Under the pieces are notes generated by a model. It was not told the DNA's origin and ran no database searches. It saw only the letters and a program-made list of their open reading frames with translations. Both the position numbers and the translations under genes were made by a program. This document shows, piece by piece, positions 20,839 through 32,197 of a stretch of DNA of 64,000 nucleotides. Numbering within the stretch: the first letter of the stretch is position 1; each line of letters begins with the position of its first letter. The stretch covers positions 239,986,198 through 240,050,197 of the forward strand of contig NC_133649.1 in NCBI RefSeq assembly GCF_009905375.1, written 5' to 3'. This DNA is from Apium graveolens. Lineage: Eukaryota > Streptophyta > Magnoliopsida > Apiales > Apiaceae.

Positions 20839-23210
20839 ATTATGTCCTCAGAATCTGGTCTAATTACACAAGTGAGGATATTTGTCAAGCATATCTGACT
20901 CTAGTTTCCAAGTAGACTCTTCTACTCGAGGAATTCGAACGTATTTACTATAGATATACACTCATTTCCAATGACTCGCCTTTAACGATCAAGATTTTGG
21001 ATTGATCACTCTATGCGAAACAAACTTGGACAAGAGCCCCATTGACTCCTGATCAATCACTTAATTTAAATCAGATACTTATCGTTTTTATCTTTAACAG
21101 ACTAAACACACTATATGTACACACTGTTGCGACGGTAACATCAACTCATGAACAACCTTATCTATATTTATCAATACCTCGAATTGTTCACCAACTTTGG
21201 GACTTAACCTGTCTCTTCTACTTAGACTTATCTAGTCTTTTTCAAGATGAAACTTGTACTAACACTACTGGTCCTATTTCTATACTCATATTCTCTCTCG
21301 ATATAATTTCGCCTTCTTTCTTTGTCTACTCTGAGCTGCTTCAATCAATATTACTTCGCTCTTGGTGTGCTGAATTAATTTAGAATTTGACAACTTTCTT
21401 TCTCTCACTTTATCTCAATAAAAATGAGGATCTACACTTGTGTTCACATGAATCTTGATAAAGTAGCATTCCAAAGTTGACATCGATGATAACTATTCAT
21501 TCCCGTGTTTCCTTAAAACTCAACTTTTCAACATATCTTACATTTCTTAAATCACCTCTGTACTTTGACTCTCCGTTTTAGGATGATAGGCGGTGCTCAT
21601 TTTCAACTTGGTTTCCAAATATTTAAACATTTGTTACTCCTTTTTATTAGTTAAGGCTGAAAAGTAATCTCATATATTCACGTATTATTACCTTTAAGTA
21701 TTTGAACTTCAAATTTCACTCTTTCCGATTCGTCTACTAACTCCTCGGTGGTCTTAATTACATTCAATCCTTTCTGTCAACATAAGGCATCTGTTACCAT
21801 ACAGCTTTGCTTAGGTAGTTGTTGATGGGTTAATTCCGAATCTTTTATTAACCTTAGTCAAAATTTCATTTTGAAGACTCAACGTATAGTTGCTTTCCTT
21901 CTGATCTTTGGAGAAAAATCCTTGGGCATTCCACGCAGACTTTCTTATTTCTTGAGTAGCTGAGGATGTTATCAATAGATACAGTTTGCTTATCCAAGTA
22001 ATCCTTATACACCATGTCCCTTAATTCCTTATAGACAATTGATATACTTGTTATTTCACATAATATCGCCAGGGTTTGCAATGCTCTTAATTCACTTTAA
22101 TCGTAATTTCTGATATGTTCTCAAGTCAGATCTTAAGTTAATTCTCGAGACATAACACACTTCTTGGATTAGGTTTCATAGGTAATGAATCTTTATAGGG
22201 GTCACTTATTCTTATTCGTTGTTTTATTGAACTCCTGCTAACCAGTACATAATCTCATAATTTTATTCCTTTTCTCTAACAACACCACTGTTACATTTTA
22301 CGATTCGCTTCTTGTAAAACCACTCCTTGGTCTGCCTTGTTCACTAGGCCTCCGATACTTCGCCTTAATTCTTTGACATATCCAACACTTCCCAATCTAT
22401 TTTGAAATTTCCTTCTTGTACCTGGTTATCACTATTTATTTCATTTTATTATTATTATTATTTTTTTCCTTTAAATTTCCATGTATCTTAGCATTTCTTT
22501 AGTGAATTAAATACTTTATATTGTGAATTCCCTGTGGGATCTCATTTCTTAATTCTTCTACTTGTAGCATCCAAGTGCTGGAAGAAAATCGGGGAATATC
22601 GTGATCGTTCTTCTGGGCGGGTAAATTTTCTCTTACTAACTGCTAACATCGTGATCCATTATCTTCTTTTAACATCTCCTTATCTTTTCTTAACAACTCT
22701 GACTAAAAGGTCATACTACCCATCCTTGTTTTCTTTGGATTATATATCTGATTTCCAACTCCAATTTCTTAAATTCTATAGAAATTTCTTCCGGTATAGT
22801 TTCTATGTTCGTTATTGCTTTCCTCTATCTTTGCTTTTACTCGTGAATACATACTTCAACCTCTTATGGCCCGTATAGATCTTACACCTTTCTCCATACA
22901 TATCATGTTTCCCAAATCTTTCAAAACGAATATTATTACTGTTAATCCCAAATTATGGGTAGGATACTTCTGCTCATAAGGTTTCGGTTGTCTGGATGCA
23001 TATACAATAACTTTATTGTGCTGCATCAACACACATCATATTCCCTAATGAGAAGCATCACTATAAACTACCAAACCTCCTTGATACTTTTAAATTGATA
23101 AAACAGGTACTGAAACCATTCTTTCATTTAACTCCGCAAAACTTTCCCTTCACCCTTCTCCATTTCACAAAACTTCTTGCTTTTCCTGGTTAACTTCGTC
23201 CAAGATATTG
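20839..23210 (-). pseudogene. Gypsy-C pol, decayed: RNase H, integrase, C-terminal tail
   Basis: Read on the minus strand, fragments of a chromovirus polyprotein can be recognised through many stops and frameshifts. RNase H shows YSDASH and CVLMQHNKVIVYASRQ at about 22925-23082. The integrase motif MSTAYHPKTESQS lies at about 21563-21605. A tail resembling that of gypsy-B (STWRLESDMLDKYPHL) lies at about 20868-20940. The domain order and wording match gypsy-B, so both are Ty3/gypsy chromoviruses. The rest of the stretch holds no intact ORF. Confidence 0.8.
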
Positions 23211-23215
23211 CAACT
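23211..23215. repeat. Copia-D target-site duplication, left copy (CAACT)
   Basis: CAACT directly precedes the copia-D LTR and is repeated at 45099-45103. Confidence 0.93.
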
Positions 23216-24878
23216 TGATGGATTTTAATCGCAACGGAGGCATGGTAAAATACTTTTACACATATAAAATCCAAAAAAAAGCATATAAATCGTGATTAAA
23301 ACATATGAATCGATTACTAACCTTTAATAGCGATCCAAAAGCAACGATCGGAGATCCTTAGCAGCTGCTCCTCAAACGTGAAGCACTCCACCGGTATCCA
23401 CCAAGAAAACGACGTTAAGGAGGAGGAGGAGGTGGAGAGAATTAGGTTTTTCTAAAATTTTTGGGTTCTGGGTTAGAATAAAAATAGGGTTTATAATAGT
23501 ATATTTATAGGCAAAATTTTCAGCTGAAATTTTCCCATAAAATATTATTATTATTAACCCATTTATTATTCTCATTAATAATTAAAATACCTTTTAATTA
23601 TTAATCCTTTTTCTAAACACTTTAGAAATAATTCTCTCTCTTGATTTAATTTCCAAAAATTAAATTCTTAATTAATAATATTAAGAACTTTTCTTAATTA
23701 ATTTATAATCAATTAAATCTCATTTAATCAATTATTAAATTTGCCAATTAATTATTTATTTCATAAATAAATAATTATTAGCCATTATTAATTAATTCCT
23801 CCACCATTAAATCATTCTCTTTTTATGGTGTGACCCTGTAGGTTCAATATTAAGCAGGTAGTAGAAATAAATAATAATAAAACTATTTTATCATTATTTA
23901 TATAAATTCTCTAATTTATTAAATATGATTAATTAATTAATCATATTTATTCTACATCGTGAGGGATACTTCTCAGCATATCGCGACTATCCGGATAATA
24001 CGAATTCACTGCTTAGAATACCAAGAACCTATTCAGTGAATAGTTACCGTACAATAAACTCCTTCTACCCTACAATGTCCTGATTAAATACAAGGCATGT
24101 AACTTGTGTCAAGCCTATCTAATTTAATCATTTGCTTTCCCATTTACTATGCTTAGTTCTATGCAAATTAGAAACTCCTTTCTAATTTCATTCACTCTGG
24201 CCAGAGATTCCTGAACTAGCATAAGTGGATCAGCCTTGAACATTCGCTTCCTTCACTGGAAGGGGTAGATCCTTTATTGATCATACACTATCTTCGTGTA
24301 CAAATTCCTATACCCAGTAGAGCCCTAATAATTGTCCCTGGAGACTAAGAACTAAACCAAAGCATAGTTCAGTGTACACAAGATGACTATGATGACCTCA
24401 AGTCTAAGGATACTTGTACAACTATCACTATGTGAACAACTGCTGACACGTGAGTGAACTCCATCAGTTGTTCAGCTGTGCGAGTCATGTTCAGTGAACT
24501 TATTCTATAATAAGCACCTACATACTAGCTATAGTGTCACCACACAAATGTCTATGAGAACAGACATCCTTCATAATGAAGCAAGCATAGTATGTACCGA
24601 TCTTTGCGGATTATTAATTACCAGTTAGTAATCCTATGATCAGGAACTATTTAAGTTTAGAGTTATCATCTTTTAGGTCTCACTATTATGATCTCATCAT
24701 AATCCATAAAAAGCTTTACTCTAAACTATGGTATATCTTATTTAAACACTTAAATAGATAGAGCCCGTAATAAAAACAAAACAAGTCTTTTATTAATATC
24801 AATGAAATCAAAACAGATTACATAAAAAATTATTCCTAAATCCTAATACATGATTGGACTTAGGACATATTCCTTTCA
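23216..24878 (-). repeat. Copia-D 3' LTR (1,663 bp)
   Basis: In element sense it starts TGAAAGGAATATGTCC and ends CCATCA. It matches 43434-45098 and, less closely, 60147-61799. A minus-strand TATA box, CTATAAATA, lies at about 23502-23510. Confidence 0.95.
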
Positions 24879-25166
24879 ATCTCCCACTTGTACTAAAGCC
24901 AATCACTCTGGTATCTAATACCCATCTTGTCTTTATGACGATCAAAGTGACTTTCATAAAGTAGCTTTGTGAGTGGGTCTGCTATGTTGTTATGTGTGTC
25001 AACTCTATTTCAATACAACACAAGAAATGTTATCGCGCTCCCACTAACCCTTTTGTAGACACATGGTTCATCTACGTTTTTCATAAAACCAAACTCTTTG
25101 ATTGTCTCATCAAAACGGATGTTCCATCTACGAGAAGCTTGCTTTAAACCACATATGGTTCGCAGC
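24879..25166 (-). pseudogene. Copia-D polypurine tract and 3' end of damaged pol
   Basis: On the minus strand a short frame passes from the middle of reverse transcriptase (CVYKRVSGSAITFLVLY) through a TGA straight into the last residues of RNase H (THNNIADPLTK). The catalytic YVDD and nearly all RNase H are absent. AGTGGGAGATT just before the LTR is the polypurine tract. Gypsy-B separates this piece from the rest at 25166. Confidence 0.82.
25162..25166. repeat. Gypsy-B target-site duplication, left copy (GCAGC)
   Basis: GCAGC precedes the gypsy-B LTR and recurs at 38995-38999. The matching uninterrupted site in D' (about 62082-62095, GGTTCGCAATAGCT) confirms that the pieces join here. Confidence 0.95.
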
Positions 25167-27360
25167 TGTAATAACCCCCAAAATTTTCAAATTTTTTTGT
25201 AACCCTTGTGAATAGTGTTTTTGCTGAATGAGAAAACTTTTCATGCCACACTATGTAGGGGTTCTATTATGGATATTCTGAGATTTTATTAGTACTCTAT
25301 ATGATATATGAGTGTATGTAAAGATCGTCAGAATCCAATTCCGAACACTTTGGTTTTTCCCGGAAATACACTAGATACGGAGAGAATTGAGTATAAGGTA
25401 ACAGGATAAAAAGGATTTAAATTAAAGGATTATAATAGAGGATCATAAAAAGGAATATAATGTATTGAGAAAGGTTAAGGGAACCTAAGTAATAAGATCC
25501 CGGGTATGATCCTTCAAACGATAAACGAAAACGAAAGTTAAGCGAACCGTATAACAGATCAGCGGTCATTAGGCAAACAATTAGGAAGTTAATCAAAGGG
25601 ATTAGAGAGGATGATGTCACCCAACCAATGAGAAGAGGACAAGGAGGGAAAGATGACATCACAACATGACATAGGCATGACATGGGAAGGAAGGAGATGT
25701 GGTGGATTTTTAACCACACAAAATCAAGGTTAAATTGGTAATTAACCAAAAACAAAACAAAACCAAATCAACCAAGCCAAATAATTCATTCTTCATCAAA
25801 ATCAAAAAGAAACCAAGGCATTATTCTTCATTTGCTCTCGGCTTTTTGACATTTTAAAGGCAAGAAATTTCAAAAATTCAAGATCCAAGCTTCTTAAATT
25901 GGTGAGTTAATTCCCTAATCATCCTTATGCATAGTTATGGCTATATCATGAGTTTAAGCCGTTAATTCTTTCTCAATCTTCTTAAATAAATCAATGAAGA
26001 AGACAATGAATAGTGTTTTCAAGTTTTTAACTTGAAATTTTTCTTGTTTTCCTTTAAGATCCAAGCATTCCTAAGACTTCTCAAAGCTTCTTAAGGCTTC
26101 CTAGCTACTCCCACCACTTCAAGGAAGGTATATCATCTCCAAACCCTAGATTCCTATGTATTATAAGATGATGTTGATTATTATGGTGATATTGTAGCTT
26201 AATGCTTGTGGTTTAGAGTTTGGGTTGAAGTGGTATTGAAATGGAATGGTAAATCTTGTTATTTTGGTTAAAAGAACTTAAGTATAGTTAAAGTCAAGCT
26301 TAGGCATAAGTATAAATGTTAAAATTGAATTGATTGGGGCTGTTATGATGTGATAAGGATGGATGTTGGTTGTATGATTGATTTGAGGTTAAATTGTGAT
26401 GGTTTTTGAATGATTTAAAATTGGGAAATCGCGTAAACATAGCCGTCGTAACGTCCGATTTTCTTTAGACTGTTTTTGTGCATAACATTAGGACCCGAGA
26501 ACCCCCTTCTAGATTTTGACCATTGCCATGGTTAGATAGTTCGTGTTACGAGCTTCGTTTTGATATGTAGTTCGTTCGATTCCGATGCACGGTTTAGGAG
26601 AAACGACCGTTTCAAGTAACGGCGTTTCGCGAACGAAACTTTTCCCCTCGCCTTACTTTGAAACATAGGTTAAAGACCAAAAAGGGTTAATTAATGTATG
26701 AAACAATTATGGTAAGAGTGTTAGGCAGTTGGTAGGACACTCGCGAAGGAATCGCCTTAAAACTCGTAAAGGTTAAATTATTAAAAATGGTGGAGCCGAG
26801 GGTACTTGAGTGACTTAAGAGAATCAATAAGCGCAAAACAAGCGTTAGAGTCTAAGTTAGTTAAAGTATAGATTTACAAGTGACTTTGGTTTAATTCCAA
26901 CTTACTTGTTGTTTATAGGTTACCAAACTCGTCCCGAGCCTTTTATCACCCCAAGTCGCTCAGGCAAGTTTTCTACCCGTTATAACTGTTGTTGTGATGT
27001 ATATGTGTATATGCATGATCTTGCGTTAAATGCATATTTGTTATAGCAAACTCTTGTGATATATTGTAGCATGTTATATGGTACATATGCATGCCTGTTT
27101 CGTATTCTTGCCATATATATCTGTTGGTTCAGTTGATAATACCTATGCTAGAGGATAGCGGTAATTTGCATATACCCTTAGTATAGGGACCCAAAAGGTG
27201 AAAATATTTTCTAAAACCGGGAGTCGAGGATCCCGAGTAGATTTTGTATATATGTATATATATATATTTATATATATATATGGTTATAGTTTTCAAAACT
27301 ATTAATCGAATAAGGGTTATTCGATAACTTTATATTATTTATTGAATATTATTTCGAATA

Positions 27361-27530
27361 TTATTCGAGGGCTTATGACTCCTTTATATTATTATTGAAT
27401 ATTGCTTGGATATTCATTTGAGGATGTATGACTCCTTTATTTTATGAATATTATTTATAGTATTCATTCGAGGTATTATGACTCCGCTTATTACTTAATA
27501 ATATTCTTTATTGTATTAAAGAATAAGGTG
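27361..27530 (+). repeat. About 50-bp tandem repeat in gypsy-B U3
   Basis: Three diverged units share ATTCGAGG or ATTTGAGG followed by TATGACTCC (TATGACT near 27374, 27427 and 27477). The same array is in the 3' LTR (about 37320-37490). Confidence 0.75.
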
Positions 27531-27978
27531 TCGATAATCAAACTTATTTTTGATTATTCAAATAAAGATATTACTTTCGTATAAGTATATCTTTGATTAT
27601 TTACTATTCATTTCAAGTATAAGTTTTCCAACTTCTACCTCAATTATTCTTATGGGAATATTATTTAAATAATAATATTCAGATATTTCTTTCATATCGG
27701 GACTGGTTTATTTTAATAAATCAGTATTACTCCAAACATTCTTAAAAATGTTTTCGAGTCTTCAAAATGATTTTTAAAAGTTAGAGCGGATCCCAAAACT
27801 CATTTTTATATTCAAGATCTTCCATTTTAAGGGGACTTGAACACTCGCTCAAAAATCTAAGGGATCCGGCTCTGTGGTGTATTTTATATTCGCAACAAGG
27901 TTGCAGTTTTGGTAAATAAATTGATTACTTACCCAACGTTCGGGAAGTAAGTCCATCTCTTGAGTCGGCATAAGCAAC

Positions 27979-28066
27979 ATGGGCTCAGTGGGCGTCCATG
28001 ATAGTGTAAGTGGCTCAGTGGGAGTCCATCAAATGCATAAGTGGCTGAGTGGCAGTCCAGCATAAG
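27979..28066 (+). repeat. Triple 30-bp repeat in gypsy-B U3
   Basis: GGCTCAGTGGGCGTCCA, GGCTCAGTGGGAGTCCA and GGCTGAGTGGCAGTCCA start about 30 bases apart (27982, 28012, 28043). They lie roughly 500 bases upstream of the TATA box. The 3' LTR has the same repeat (about 37938-38023). Confidence 0.85.
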
Positions 28067-28642
28067 GTCCTATTGTGACCAGGGTGATGACCAGTGGGGA
28101 ATTCGTCCATCTACTAGTAGAAAAGGTTACTTATTGGTATCTTTGCCTGATCAGCGAGATATCTGGTTTATGCCAAAATTCTTTTCCTTTCCAAAATTCA
28201 TTGGATGTTGCAAACTCTGTCCATACATTTCATGACAGAGGTTTTCAGGAAATTGTCTAAAGAAGATGTATATGTGGAGATATATATCGGAACTTAATGA
28301 AGTATATCATAACTTCATTTCCTTTAATAATATTTCAAAGATTTAATCTATTCAAATCTTGTCTTGTAGTCTCATCTATGTGATGAACTGTTGAAATCTC
28401 ATTATACTTTGAACAGTGGTAGTTCAAGTAGCTTTATAAATGATATAAGTGTAGTGAAGTATTTGGTAACTTCATCCTTTGTTTTTACTTATATCTAGTA
28501 AGTAATTATCTTACACATGATAAAAGATTCTAGTAAGTATCCATTTAGATACTTATATTATTGTTATCACTATATATTATCTTGCGAGCTGTAAGGCTCA
28601 CTCTTGCTTTATTTCTTCATCACACAACAACAGTTAGGAAAG

Positions 28643-29962
28643 ATGGCCAGACTCCAGCAGACCCAGCGCAAGCGCGTGGGAAGCGTCCCGCGTCTTCCCG
28701 ATGATGTTGTAGCTGCTATAGCTGCAGAGGTAGATCTATTGGTAGATCAGGCATTCTACTTTTGAGAATCAAATTATGTATAATTATAACTTGTGGCAGA
28801 TAATGGCAATTAACTGTAAATTTATCAAGTAATCATTTTGGGTTGTAATAACTTTTAATTGTGGATTTAAGGACTTGTACTTATTTCAATTTCATCTCTG
28901 AGACTATAACGGGTTGTGGTGTGTGTTAGTGTGGGGTCACAGCATAGGGTTAATTTTATTAATTAAGTGAAGTGGTATTGTGGAAAGAAAGACCGTGACG
29001 ACCCGGATCCCCGACCCCGGATCTGGGGGTGTTAGAGAAATGGTATCAGAGCTAAGCGTTATAAACCTCAGAGATGATGCGACGATATAATAATAAACTC
29101 ACAAAGATAATAAGAACTCTTGCCAAGTTCATGGTCGGACTACTTAAAGTAGTGCCGACAGTTAAAACCCTTACGGAAACCCTTATAAGTATCATGATAG
29201 TAACTTAGCTTGTTTAATGTGTAGGCGCTTGAGATAGAGGACCCTGAGATGTTCGAGCGTGAGCATGATGAGGCACTGCTAAATGTTGAGGATCAGGAGG
29301 AACCTGAGATGGAGGAGGATGAGGAGGACCCCTCAGAGGAGTCAGAGACGGAGGTCATTGCTATTTCAGATGAGGAGGACCCCTCAGAGGAGTCAGAGAC
29401 AGAGTTTATTGTTATTCCAGATGAGGAGGACCCGGATGAGGTCCCAGTAGCAGAGGAGCGTGTCAGACCTATGGTAGTGTATGCTGGTACCCCTTTACCC
29501 ACACTTCCGGTGGTCAGAGCCCCTACCCCTCCACCACTATCTTGGATCCCCTATGATGACAGCTCAGAGACCCATACTTCCGAGCCTAGGCAGACCGAGG
29601 AGGCACCCCCAGCGGCTCCGGATTCACCACCTCTTGACCCTGCCCACAGGCAGTCTTCGTTGGCTCATGGATATGTTCAGGATGTACTGAGGACCCGAGT
29701 GGCTGTTGCCGAGGCCCGACTGGATGAGGCCAGGAGGGAGTTGGATGCGGAGAGGGCGGGTAGGCGTACCCGAGCTTATGAGACTAGGGCTTCTATACCC
29801 CGATCCTTGAGGAGGGAGCTTACGGGGATAGAGCTCACATCCCGAGCGAGACTCAGATCTCTCCAGGGGGACAGGCATGGTAGGATCTCCAGGCGGCAGG
29901 CCGACTATATCTTCCGTCGTGCGATGGAAAGGGTATGGGAGCTGACCCGCTCCGGTGTGTGA
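28643..29962 (+). CDS. Gypsy-B leader gene ('ORF0') with a predicted intron, upstream of gag
   Basis: Exon 1 (28643-28729) starts at an ATG about 65 bases after the LTR TATA box and ends at CAGAG/GTAGAT. The predicted intron (28730-29224, 495 bp) covers the LTR end and primer site and ends TGTGTAG. Exon 2 (29225-29962) is an intact 246-codon frame; its own first ATG is 29249 (237 residues). The splice is phase 0 and gives about 274 residues. The N-terminus is basic. Next comes an acidic region with a 17-residue tandem repeat (51-bp units from 29318), then a Pro-rich centre and an Arg/Glu-rich coiled coil at the C-terminus. I recognise no known domain. Unspliced, exon 1 reads as a 40-residue ORF to 28765. 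It is the only undamaged full-length gene in the element. Splicing is predicted, not shown. Confidence 0.6.
29041..29058 (+). other. Gypsy-B primer-binding site
   Basis: TGGTATCAGAGCTAAGCG starts four bases after the LTR. TGGTATCAGAGC is complementary to the 3' end of plant initiator methionine tRNA. Confidence 0.92.
29318..29440 (+). repeat. 51-bp in-frame tandem repeat in ORF0
   Basis: Units start at 29318, 29369 and (partial) 29420, each opening GATGAGGAGGAC. They encode two and a bit copies of an acidic 17-residue block (DEEDPSEESETE...). Confidence 0.9.
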
Positions 29963-30376
29963 TTCAGGATTGGCGATGGAATAGTCTAGTTGTCTAGTTA
30001 GCCGAGGCCTTAGTAAGAGCCAATTTTCCGGGATAGTTGACTTGTATATAGCATCCCTTTTTCTGACTAGACAGATAGACTCTTGTGTATCACTTTTGGG
30101 ACAGATGACTGTAGCACTGTTGTACTTTTGACCAGATCAAACTATGTATTTCTCGTATTATGTATATATTTGTTTCCTTTCGGTTCAGTTCCTTAGTGAC
30201 GAGATCACTGTTTTTATCATTATTATTACTGCACTTCGTATTAGAACTGTCATAAAATAATAGAATTGCGATATACGTTCTCCCCATTATAGAGCTGTGC
30301 AAGGCACAATGTCGTGTATGATTGTGACCTAACGTTGAATTTTTCCCAATAATTTTTTTTTTTTATTATCAGTATC
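29963..30376 (+). other. Gypsy-B spacer between ORF0 and gag, with a strong 3' splice site
   Basis: There is no ORF in these 414 bases. The last part is a long T tract followed by ATTATCAG (acceptor at 30371-30372), only four bases before the gag ATG. That position would suit a spliced gag mRNA. Confidence 0.6.
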
Positions 30377-32197
30377 ATGCCGCCAAGAAAGATTGGAACT
30401 AGGGCGAACCCTGGATCTGAGGACCAGGGAAGCCATAATCAGGACAACAGAAACCAGGAACACAGTGAAGAGGAAGACGAGGATTATGTGGAACAGGATG
30501 ACTCCCTGTATGAAGAGGAAGAGGAAACATATGATGTTGAGGGATTTGAGATAGAGGCTGAAGAAGGAGAAACTGAGGTTGAGCAACCAGTACCAAACCC
30601 AGGCATGGATCCCGTGGGCCAGTTTATGCAACTCCTAAGGCAGAACTTGGAACGTCAACCCAACCCACCCCCTCAAGGAAATAACAATGTTGTGGCAAAC
30701 TCTTTCAGGGCTTTTAAGTCCATTAAGCCCCCTGAGTTCCACGGATCAGCCGACCCAGTTGAGGCAAGGGCATGGTTAAAGGAAATGGAGAAATCCTTTG
30801 AGATTCTGAGTATCGATGAGGCGCAGAAGACTGTATTTGCTACCTACCTTCTGAAAGGAGAGGCCAACTACTGGTGGGAGGCCAAGAAAAACATGGAGAC
30901 AGATGCTATTATAACCTGGGAGAGATTCAGTCAGTTGTTTCTGGGAAAGTATTTCCCGAGGTTTATGGAAAACCAGATGGAGCTCAAGTTCTTGGAGCTA
31001 AAGCAGAATAATTTATCGGTAGCAGAGTACGAAGCGAAATTTACTGAGTTATCAAGGTTTGTGCCGGAGTTTGTGAGCACCGAGGAAAAGAAAGCTAGGA
31101 GGTTTCAGCAGGGACTGAAACCGTGGATTCAGAATAGGGTGGCAATCCTTGAGCTTACGGACTATGCCACTCTGGTGCAAAAGGCAACGATTGTAGAAGT
31201 CGGAAGTGAACAGATGCAGAAGGAAAGAGAGAAGAAATGAATAAAGAGGAAAAGTATGAGCATGGGTGGAGGTTCCGCAGGAAGGAGCTTCCCAACTAGA
31301 TTTAATCGAGGAGCAGTGTCCCTACCAGGAAGGAACACTGGGTTTAAGCGGCCAATGAGTGTGAGTGTGAGCAAGGGCGGCCAGAAGTTAAGAATGTCCT
31401 ATTCCAACCAGTCTCGACCCCCATTGCCAGCCTGTAACATATGTGGAAGGAATCACGCTGGGGAGTGTAAAGGAAAGCCAGTAACCTGCTTTAAGTGCGG
31501 TCGGGAAGGTCACTATTCAACTAAGTGCCCATCATCAACCCCTGCCGTCATTCCAACCACCACTTGTCATCAGTGTGGACGCCCGGGTCATTGGAAGAAG
31601 GAATGCCCGATGAACAAACCAGCGGCTTCGGGAGCAAGCAGGGCTGCTTCTAATAAGCCACCTACTGCAAGGACTTTCAACATGACAGTCCAGGATGCTA
31701 TGAAAGATTCAGATGTGATAGCAGGTACCCTTTCTCTAAATTCAGTCAGTGCAAACGTTTTATTTGATTTGGGAGCAACTAAATCTTTTATATCAAAGGA
31801 CTTTGCGCGTAAGTTAAGACTTAAGGCTGAACCCTTGATAGAACCCTTACAAGTAGAAATAGCCAATCATGAAATTATTTCCGTTAACCAGATTCACACC
31901 GCCTGTGAGATAGGCATAGGGGAGCAATCTTTTAGTGTTGATCTGATCCCTTTTAAATTAGGGGAGTTTGATGTAATTTTGGGAATGGACTGGCTATCTA
32001 GCAATGATGCTCAGATAGACTGTAAAGGGAAGAAAGTTAAGTTGAATATTCCAGGGAAGAAAGAAGTCATATTTAGAGGAAAAAGGCAGACGCAGAAATT
32101 TTTGACCATGGCCCAGGCCAAAAGGATGCTACAAAAAGGAAGCGAAGCTTACCTAGCATATGTGGTGGACGCGCAGAAGGAGGTGCCCAACTTATAA
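30377..32197 (+). pseudogene. Gypsy-B gag and protease (one internal nonsense codon)
   Basis: ATG at 30377. A TGA at 31238-31240 interrupts the frame, which continues in register to TAA at 32195-32197. After an acidic N-terminus the retrotransposon Gag domain begins near residue 110 (FKSIKPPEFHGSADP) and includes ANYWWEAKK. Three zinc-knuckle motifs follow: CNICGRNHAGEC (a shortened form), CFKCGREGHYSTKC and CHQCGRPGHWKKEC. An aspartic protease starts near 31745 with LFDLGATKSFIS. A Ser or Thr is expected between Asp and Gly of the active site, and here it is Leu, so the protease is probably dead. Gag would build the particle and protease would cut the polyprotein. Confidence 0.92.

Larger units (their letters stand above)
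25167..29036 (+). repeat. Gypsy-B 5' LTR (3,870 bp)
   Basis: It starts TGTAATAACC. The 3' LTR ends GTTACA but this copy ends GTTAGA, one change in the terminal dinucleotide. The U3 part contains an AT-rich tandem repeat (27361-27530) and a 30-bp repeat (27979-28066). A TATA-like TATATATTA lies at 28571-28579, and a 40-codon ORF starts at 28643. Confidence 0.95.

Noticed and set aside
21042..22878. ORFs of about 110 codons on the plus strand in gypsy-C
   Set aside because: They lie opposite recognisable, decayed integrase and RNase H sequence and show no motif of their own.
25417..25755. 112-codon minus-strand ORF in the gypsy-B LTR (also 35372-35710)
   Set aside because: It is antisense to the element, has no recognisable domain, and is duplicated only because LTRs are identical at insertion.
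28643..28729. F-box start in the LTR exon (LPDDVVAAI)
   Set aside because: Only one short stretch resembles an F-box. The following residues do not continue the fold.
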